This document shows positions 1-4,868 of a DNA stretch of 6,517 bases, piece after piece. Both the position numbers and the translations under genes were made by a program. Origin of the DNA: Hyphomonadaceae bacterium UBA4763 (GTDB lineage Bacteria > Pseudomonadota > Alphaproteobacteria > Caulobacterales > Aquidulcibacteraceae). Every line of letters begins with the position of its first letter. The stretch's first letter is position 1. The notes under the pieces were generated by a model. It worked only from the letters and a program-made list of their open reading frames with translations. It was not told where the DNA came from and searched no databases. Location: assembly GCA_002403455.1 (NCBI GenBank), contig DHHV01000059.1:1-6517 (forward strand). Reading direction: 5' to 3'.

Positions 1-93
1 CTGCGCCATCGCCCGTGAGCCGACGCCCGCCACGCCCAGCCCGGCCGCCATCACCGCAGCGCCGATCCGCGCCCTGTCCCACATGGTGATCAT
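1..93 (-). CDS. Start of an exported protein (signal peptide only; gene cut by the left window edge)
   Basis: Only the first 31 codons are visible, so no function can be assigned. They begin at ATG 93-91 and encode Met-Ile-Thr-Met-Trp-Asp-Arg-Ala-Arg, then a hydrophobic Gly/Ala/Val/Leu stretch (about residues 10-25) and an Arg-Ala-Met-Ala-Gln end. This is a classic Sec signal peptide with a likely signal-peptidase I cut after Ala30, so the mature protein should be periplasmic or outer-membrane. A GGAG at 107-104 lies 10 nt before this ATG and favours it over the in-frame ATG at 84-82. The start is 7 bp after the stop of the dehydrogenase gene, and its ribosome site sits inside that gene's last codons, so the two are very likely one operon. 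By analogy with other PQQ sugar dehydrogenases, a c-type cytochrome is a reasonable guess, but no haem motif is within view. Confidence 0.6.
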   Translation of the reverse strand, partial: MITMWDRARIGAAVMAAGLGVAGVGSRAMAQ

Positions 94-100
94 CGATGAG

Positions 101-1378
101 TCACTCCGCTGCGGTCACCCGCCAGATCCGGCCCGCCACCGAATCGCTGATGTAGATGGCCCCATCCGGCCCTTGCGCCAACCCTGTCGGTCGCGCTTTG
201 GCGAGATTGGGGCTTGCCACCGGATTGGTTCCGCCGGGAAAGGCGTCCGCAAAAACCTGCGCCGCGCCGGCCGGCTTGCCATCTTTCATCGGCACGATCG
301 CGACATTATAGCCCTGTTGCTCGAACGGCGCGCGATTCCACGACCCGTGAAACGCGATCAACGCCGCGCCGCGCCAGGCCGCCGGCCCCTTGCCAGCGTC
401 GAGGAAGATCAGATCATTCGGCGCCCAATGGGCGGGGAACGCCAGCAGCGGGTCTTGATAAATCCCGGCTTGCGCTTCGGTCTTGCCGTCGCCGCCATAT
501 TCGGGCGCCGTCATCCGCTTGTTCCGCCCGCCGTCCCAATAAGTATAAGGCCAGCCGAGATCGGCGCCTTTGCCGACCCGGTGAAATTCCTCGGCCGGCA
601 GATCGCGGCTCTGTTCGGCCGTGAACCGGCCCGGCCAAAGGGTGTCGAGACTGTCGCGGCCATGCATCGCCAAATAGAGCGCCTTGCCGGCCCCATCCCA
701 AGCGATCGCCATGGCGTTGCGCACGCCCTCAGCCCATTTCTCTCCATCTTTATGCAGTTTTTGCCCCGGCTGATCCGCGCGGAACCGCCAGATCGAAGCG
801 GTCCATTCCCGCTCCGGGCAGGGCAAAATGCCAGGCGATAGCGGCGTGCGCATTTGCAATTGGCACGCATTCGATGGTGTCGCCGCGTTGATATAGACAA
901 AGCCTGCGTCATCCAGCGCAAAGGTCTTATGCGCGTGGCTGCGCTGGCGTTGCCAGCCCGACACGATCATCTCCGGCTCGCCATCCGGCATCAAAGCTTC
1001 GCCAAAGCGCAGGCGGAACAACGCCACATCGCTGGAGAAATAAAGAAAATCGCCACGCGCTTCGATCGACGTGGTGCCGCCGACAAAGCGGCGCTCCATC
1101 CGCTCGGCTTTCCCATCGCCATCGGCGTCGCGCAAGGCGACGATCTGGCCGTCCAACATGGCGACGAAAACATCGCCATTGGCGCGCACCGTTATGTGCC
1201 GCGCGCCGCGCCCAAGGCCGGGGTGGAACACACCGCTTTCAGCCCCGGGCGCAACGCGCATGCCCAACGCCGCATTAAACGCAACTTCCGGCGCAATCGG
1301 CGCGGGCGCCTGCGCCGCGCTGGGCGCCACAAACGCCAAGGCCCCCAGCCCGATTGCCGCCGCGAAAGTCATACGCAT
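101..1378 (-). CDS. Periplasmic PQQ-dependent sorbosone/glucose dehydrogenase-like beta-propeller
   Basis: This 425-residue protein resembles the soluble glucose/sorbosone dehydrogenase family, which oxidises sugars or other polyols in the periplasm with PQQ; the substrate here is unknown. A signal peptide covers residues 1-24 (Met-Arg-Met-Thr-Phe, hydrophobic core, Ala-Gln-Ala). The blades show family-like repeats: an Asp-Ala-Asp-Gly-Asp-Gly segment at 84-89, His148/His150 before a Phe-Ala-Leu-Asp-Asp strand where the family carries its catalytic His, Gly-Val-Arg-Asn at 218-221 matching the conserved Arg-Asn turn, Gly-Trp-Pro-Tyr at 275-278, HGSWNR at 344-349, and RPTGL at 396-400 before GPDGAIYISD. 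The two cysteines, 172 and 187, are the only ones and could form a disulfide. The ATG at 1378 has AAGGGG upstream with a 6-nt gap. The gene is 135 bp downstream of the TIR gene and 7 bp upstream of a second exported protein. Family assignment is firm; PQQ use and activity are inferred. Confidence 0.88.
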   Translation of the reverse strand: MRMTFAAAIGLGALAFVAPSAAQAPAPIAPEVAFNAALGMRVAPGAESGVFHPGLGRGARHITVRANGDVFVAMLDGQIVALRDADGDGKAERMERRFVGGTTSIEARGDFLYFSSDVALFRLRFGEALMPDGEPEMIVSGWQRQRSHAHKTFALDDAGFVYINAATPSNACQLQMRTPLSPGILPCPEREWTASIWRFRADQPGQKLHKDGEKWAEGVRNAMAIAWDGAGKALYLAMHGRDSLDTLWPGRFTAEQSRDLPAEEFHRVGKGADLGWPYTYWDGGRNKRMTAPEYGGDGKTEAQAGIYQDPLLAFPAHWAPNDLIFLDAGKGPAAWRGAALIAFHGSWNRAPFEQQGYNVAIVPMKDGKPAGAAQVFADAFPGGTNPVASPNLAKARPTGLAQGPDGAIYISDSVAGRIWRVTAAE

Positions 1379-1411
1379 GGATCGCCCCTTATTTGCGTTG
1401 CGAACATCACT

Positions 1412-1425
1412 GGCTCTGCTGAGCC
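1412..1425. other. Short perfect stem-loop in the leader of the dehydrogenase gene
   Basis: GGCTC-TGCT-GAGCC forms a 5-bp stem with a 4-nt loop, centred about 40 bp upstream of the dehydrogenase start. On the minus strand it is followed by AGTGATGTTC, not a T run, so it is not an intrinsic terminator. The rest of the 135-bp gap (1379-1513) shows no clear promoter hexamers and no terminator after the TIR gene. Read-through from the TIR gene, or a promoter I cannot recognise, are both possible. A stem this short can arise by chance in GC-rich DNA. Confidence 0.2.
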
Positions 1426-1513
1426 CGGCGCTTTATGCGACGAAAACCATCACCAAGGTGTAACGAGCGCGTGAAGCAAAAAGAAGGCGACGGCTGTTCC
1501 AGACGACCCCTTT

Positions 1514-3115
1514 TTATCGGCCCGCCCGGGCCAAAGCGTCGCGCACCGCCGGCGTTGGGCGTCCATCCGCCGCGAGCCCGGCTTGCTGCTGGAATTGCGC
1601 GATCCCGGCGCGCGTCAGCGGTCCATAGACCCCATCGACCGGACCTGGGTTGATCCCAATGCGCTGCAGCTCTTGCTGGATCAGCCGGATCATCACGGGG
1701 CCGGCATCGCGCACCGCTTTGCGCTCGAGCGCCGCTTCGGTTTGCGCCAGCAGCCGCGCCGTCACCGCGCCATTGACGCGAACGCCCGCATCCGTCTGGA
1801 ACGCCCGCACCGCGCGGCGCATGGCGGGCGTCAGCGCGCCGTCTTCAGGCGCGTCATGGCCCAAAGCGATCAAATTGCGCTGTACGCGCAAGACAAGACT
1901 GGCGTCATTGTCATCCCCGTTACCGGCGTCGGTCGTCGGCGCTGTCGTCGGCGCGGCCGGCGCCGGGCTTTCGTCGACCACCGTCGGCGTAGCCGGGGCG
2001 CTTACCGCCCCCTCATTTTCACCGGCAGCGGGCGTCGTCCCGCCAACCTCAGCGCCGCCGTCCGTCGGCTCAGCCCCCGCTGCGCCACCCGCCTCGACAT
2101 CATTGACGACCGCCAGATCACCGCTGCCCGGCTGGGTCGGTTGCGCCTCGCCGATCCCGATCGCCGGCGGCAAGGCCCGCCGATCCACCAGATAATCCGG
2201 CCATTGGGCGAGGCTGGGCTTGGGATCGCCGCGCAGCGCGAACGCCGCCAGGATCAGCAAGCCGATCGCCAACGCCGCCGCCGGCCACAGCGCCCAAGGG
2301 TTATCCTCGTTCCGCTCGGCCTCAAGACGCATCGGCGCGGCGCGCTCTTCCGCCGCCAACTCAGCCACCGGCATCGCCAGCGCCAAATCCGCCGCCGCCC
2401 CGGCGCCCATTGCGGCGTCTTCAGCCTCGACGTCGCGCGAAATCTCCATAGCCTGCGCCGCAGCGCGATCCGCCGCCAAAGCGCCGAGCAGCCCGCCGAT
2501 CTCCGCCGCCGCGCTTGGCTCGTGACCGCTATCGGTCTCCTCCCCCGCCTCAGCGACAGCAGCCCCCGCCGGCCCGCCGAGCCGCATTTGCGCGCGGCGC
2601 TCCGCCGCCGCCGCCTTGCGCGCCATATCGACCGCCAGCGGATCTTCCGCCCACCGATCAGCCCATGACGCGATCGCGTTCTTGTCGGCTTTCTCCGCTT
2701 TCAGCGCCATATAAGCCGGCAGCCCCGGCCGCCCGGTGAGCCGCGCCGTCATCGCCCCCAGCGAGCGCCATTCCTCGCTCTGTTCCGGAAGCTCCGCCGG
2801 CAAAGGCAACCCGCCGCCGATCGCAAATGGCTCGGGCGGGGCGCATTCCTCCAGCGCCGTTTCGATCAACACGCCGCGGCCGCGCCCGATCGAAGCCGCC
2901 GCCCGCACCCAATCCGAAACCGCCGCCGCCTTTGACCACAGCACGATCACCGCTTTCGCCGCGATCGTCTCACGCGCATCTTTGTCGCCGAACACCCCGT
3001 CGCCGTCTTGTGCGGAATCGGTCTTGACGCTGAATTTCAGCGCCTTCAGCCCTTTAACGATTTCGCGCGCCCGCACCTCGTCTTGTGGATCGAATGCGAC
3101 AAAGATGTCGGCCAT
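1514..3115 (-). CDS. TIR-like domain membrane protein with two periplasmic peptidoglycan-binding domains
   Basis: This 533-residue protein has four parts. Residues 1-100 are a TIR-like fold: strand ADIFVAFD, Asp/Glu-rich helix, strand FSVKTD, strand AVIVLWS at 55-61, then SDWVR at 67-71 and a GVLIE strand. Residues 140-270 are an Ala/Glu/Arg-rich, probably helical and partly disordered region. Residues 275-294 are a single membrane span. A Pro/Ala/Thr/Gly/Asp-rich linker (about 325-402) leads to two peptidoglycan-binding (PF01471-type) domains at about 407-460 and 475-530; the second keeps the canonical GPVDGVYGPLTR motif and the AIxxFQ-type helix, the first is degenerate. With no signal peptide before the TIR part, the expected topology is TIR in the cytoplasm and wall-binding repeats in the periplasm. 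The position of the catalytic Glu of NADase TIR domains is Ala73. The ATG at 3115 fits the start of the first TIR strand and has AAGGGG with a 6-nt gap. Biological role is unknown; scaffold or envelope sensor is inferred. Confidence 0.85.
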   Translation of the reverse strand: MADIFVAFDPQDEVRAREIVKGLKALKFSVKTDSAQDGDGVFGDKDARETIAAKAVIVLWSKAAAVSDWVRAAASIGRGRGVLIETALEECAPPEPFAIGGGLPLPAELPEQSEEWRSLGAMTARLTGRPGLPAYMALKAEKADKNAIASWADRWAEDPLAVDMARKAAAAERRAQMRLGGPAGAAVAEAGEETDSGHEPSAAAEIGGLLGALAADRAAAQAMEISRDVEAEDAAMGAGAAADLALAMPVAELAAEERAAPMRLEAERNEDNPWALWPAAALAIGLLILAAFALRGDPKPSLAQWPDYLVDRRALPPAIGIGEAQPTQPGSGDLAVVNDVEAGGAAGAEPTDGGAEVGGTTPAAGENEGAVSAPATPTVVDESPAPAAPTTAPTTDAGNGDDNDASLVLRVQRNLIALGHDAPEDGALTPAMRRAVRAFQTDAGVRVNGAVTARLLAQTEAALERKAVRDAGPVMIRLIQQELQRIGINPGPVDGVYGPLTRAGIAQFQQQAGLAADGRPTPAVRDALARAGR

Positions 3116-3266
3116 CGCCCGCCCCTTTTCCCGCTTGCGACGTCAGAAATAAGAATTCCTGTAGTCAAACAACGACTTGCCACTTTTACCCGGCAATCGC
3201 CCTTGCGCAAGTATGATAGGGGATTTATCGCCCTGCGACCAAATCGATACGCGTTGAAAGCGAAAA
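3116..3266. promoter_or_regulatory. Divergent promoter region between the TIR gene and ychF
   Basis: Both flanking genes start here and point outward, so promoters for each must lie in these 151 bp or nearby. The stretch is visibly more AT-rich than the genes. A -10-like TATGAT (3212-3217) faces ychF, but no matching -35 hexamer sits at normal spacing. A weaker rightward pair is TTGCGC (3203-3208) with TTATCG (3225-3230). Leftward, TTGACT (reverse complement of 3163-3168) is a possible -35 for the TIR gene, without a convincing -10. The start of ychF has only a purine-rich GAAAGCGAAAA as ribosome site. The presence of promoters is inferred from gene layout; the exact elements are uncertain. 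Confidence 0.4.
3202..3211. promoter_or_regulatory. 10-bp perfect palindrome abutting a -10-like hexamer (possible operator)
   Basis: CTTGCGCAAG is a perfect inverted repeat and is directly followed by TATGAT at 3212-3217. Its place in the divergent spacer, touching a putative promoter element 56 bp before ychF, would suit a small dimeric regulator. No second copy is evident nearby and no regulator gene is adjacent, so this could be chance. Confidence 0.22.
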
Positions 3267-4364
3267 ATGGGCTTCAAATGTGGAATTGTCGGCCTGCCGA
3301 ATGTCGGCAAGTCGACTTTGTTTAATGCGCTGACGCAAACGGCGGCCGCGCAGGCCGCCAATTATCCTTTTTGCACGATTGAGCCCAATGTCGGAGACGT
3401 CGCCGTGCCCGATCCGCGCCTCGATCAATTGGCCGAGATCGGCAAATCCGCCCAGCGCATTCCGACCCGCGTCAATTTCGTCGACATTGCCGGCCTGGTG
3501 CGCGGCGCGGCGCAGGGCGAGGGCCTTGGCAACCAATTCCTCGCCAATATCCGCGAGACCGACGCGGTTCTCTATGTCTGCCGCTGTTTCCAAGACCCCG
3601 ACGTTACCCATGTCGAGGGCCGCGTCGATCCGTTAGCCGATCTGGAGACGGTCGAGACCGAATTGATGCTGGCCGATTTGGAATCGCTCGAAAAACGCCG
3701 TCCGGCTCTCGAGAAAAAAGCCAAAGGCGGCGACAAGGACTCCAAGGAAACCCTAGAATTGGTCAATCTCGCTTTGGTTGAGCTCGCCGCCGGCCGGCCC
3801 GCCCGCCGCGCCAAGCTCGCCGAGGATCAGCACGCGGCCTGGCGCAAGCTGCAATTGCTGACGGCCAAGCCAGTGCTCTATGTCTGCAATGTTGATGAAG
3901 ACGCCGCCGGGTCCGGCAATGCGCTTTCCGACGCCGTCGCCGCCCGCGCCAAGGCCGAAGGCGCGCGCGCCGTCGCCATTTCCGCCAAGATCGAGGCCGA
4001 GCTCGCTTTGCTGGCCGCTGAAGAGCGCGCCGAATATCTCAGCGCCATGGGCCTGGCTGAGCCCGGCCTCGACCGCTTGATCCGGTCCGGCTATGACCTT
4101 CTGGGGCTCATCACGTTTTTCACCGTCGGCCCGAAAGAGGCGCGCGCCTGGACGGTCGCCAAAGGCGCCTCCGCTCCGCAAGCCGCTGGCGCCATCCATT
4201 CTGACTTCGAGCGCGGCTTCATCCGCGCCGAAACCATCGCTTTTGCCGATTACCTTGCCCACAAGGGCGAAGCCGGCGCCCGCGACGCCGGTCGTCTGCG
4301 CCTCGAAGGCAAGGACTATATTGTGCAAGATGGCGACGTTATGCACTTTCGATTTAACGCATAA
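3267..4364 (+). CDS. ychF: Redox-regulated ribosome-binding ATPase YchF (OLA1 family)
   Basis: This 365-residue protein matches the universally conserved YchF/OLA1 family in length (E. coli about 363) and in every motif. The P-loop GLPNVGKST is at 9-17, the switch II motif DIAGL at 73-77 followed by VRGA, and the G4 position reads NVDE at 208-211 instead of the NKxD of GTPases, which is the family's hallmark for ATP preference. The G5 motif SAKIE is at 239-243. His115 occupies the position of the His proposed to take part in hydrolysis. The middle (about 125-200) is the charged helical coiled-coil insertion, and residues about 279-364 form the C-terminal TGS domain. The cytoplasmic protein binds ribosomes and is linked to stress and translation control. 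The ATG start is fixed by the family N-terminus, MGFKCGIVG. The gene is complete and ordinary; a small gene follows 42 bp after its stop. Confidence 0.97.
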   Translation: MGFKCGIVGLPNVGKSTLFNALTQTAAAQAANYPFCTIEPNVGDVAVPDPRLDQLAEIGKSAQRIPTRVNFVDIAGLVRGAAQGEGLGNQFLANIRETDAVLYVCRCFQDPDVTHVEGRVDPLADLETVETELMLADLESLEKRRPALEKKAKGGDKDSKETLELVNLALVELAAGRPARRAKLAEDQHAAWRKLQLLTAKPVLYVCNVDEDAAGSGNALSDAVAARAKAEGARAVAISAKIEAELALLAAEERAEYLSAMGLAEPGLDRLIRSGYDLLGLITFFTVGPKEARAWTVAKGASAPQAAGAIHSDFERGFIRAETIAFADYLAHKGEAGARDAGRLRLEGKDYIVQDGDVMHFRFNA

Positions 4365-4406
4365 TCAAGTCGGTCCGGCGATAAATGCGAGGATACGCTG
4401 ATCAGA

Positions 4407-4868
4407 GTGGCCGCGTCCGTGATTTCTGTCGACAATCTGAACGCCCGGATCAATGCAGCGCGCGCCGCCATGGCTGACGGCGACGTCGCCCGCGCCTTGG
4501 ATCAATTCCTGGTGCTTGGTCTTTCGCTCCGCAGCGACCCCTGCTTTACCGCCTTCCTCGCCGAAGCGACCCGCACTCAGCCGATCGAAGCGATCGAAGA
4601 ATTCCAGCTTTGGCCAAGCATCGACGCGACCATCGTTGATGAACTCAACGCGACTGCTCCAACCCCGCCAGAACGGCTGGTCTTGGCGATTTATTCTTAT
4701 CTTCCCGCGCTCGCGCGGCTGATCGCCCTTTGCCAAACCAAGATCGCTGGCGCAGCTCACGCGACCTCAACCGACGCAGCCGGCCCCTCGCCCCAGCGCG
4801 CCGAGATCGCCGCGACCGATACACGCAAAACCGCCGTCGCTGCGCCGCCCAAAGCCGACGCCGCGTAA
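4407..4868 (+). CDS. Hypothetical small helical protein downstream of ychF
   Basis: I do not recognise this 153-residue protein. Residues 10-112 are predicted from composition to be several amphipathic helices (NARINAARAAMADGDVARAL, then DQFLVLGLSL, a PIEAIEEFQLW segment at 59-69, and ERLVLAIYSYLPALARLIAL at 89-108). No signal peptide or certain membrane span is visible. Residues 113-153 are an Ala/Thr/Pro/Lys-rich low-complexity tail. Codon choice in 4407-4756 is G/C-rich at third positions like the neighbours, which supports a real gene. The start is uncertain: GTG 4407 is used here, GTG 4419 is also possible, and GAGG at 4389-4392 would suit CTG 4398 better by spacing. The frame is closed upstream by the ychF stop. 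It probably shares the ychF transcript, 42 bp after it. Its tail overlaps the convergent GTA gene by 112 bp. Confidence 0.6.
   Translation: MAASVISVDNLNARINAARAAMADGDVARALDQFLVLGLSLRSDPCFTAFLAEATRTQPIEAIEEFQLWPSIDATIVDELNATAPTPPERLVLAIYSYLPALARLIALCQTKIAGAAHATSTDAAGPSPQRAEIAATDTRKTAVAAPPKADAA

Noticed and set aside
83..1474. Overlapping open frames on the plus strand opposite the dehydrogenase
   Set aside because: Their composition is Arg/Pro-rich and without motifs, and the minus strand encodes a coherent exported beta-propeller over the same bases.
1501..1516. T-rich run next to the TIR gene stop as a terminator
   Set aside because: The T run is on the plus strand and reads as A on the transcribed minus strand; no stable stem accompanies it.
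1583..2668. Long open frame on the plus strand opposite the TIR gene (361 codons)
   Set aside because: It is Arg-rich with no recognisable domain and is entirely antisense to a gene with clear domains. Stop-poor antisense frames are expected in DNA this GC-rich.
3753..4346. 197-codon frame antisense to ychF
   Set aside because: It is wholly inside the highly conserved ychF gene and its Gly/Ala-rich translation shows no family features.
4705..4718. Perfect inverted repeat CCGCGC-TC-GCGCGG about 40 nt after the GTA gene stop
   Set aside because: It was considered as the GTA gene terminator. No T run follows it on either strand, and it lies in the coding part of the small gene, so it is probably a by-product of GC-rich codons.
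4365..4760. 131-codon minus-strand frame covering the small gene after ychF
   Set aside because: Its composition looks less like the neighbours than the plus-strand frame does, it has no start signal of note, and no domain. The plus-strand frame is the better gene, though neither is proven.
1500..4868. Defence island built from the TIR gene and its neighbours
   Set aside because: The TIR domain lacks the catalytic Glu, no partner such as SAVED, STING, Thoeris ThsA or a cyclase is present, and the flanking genes are metabolic or housekeeping.
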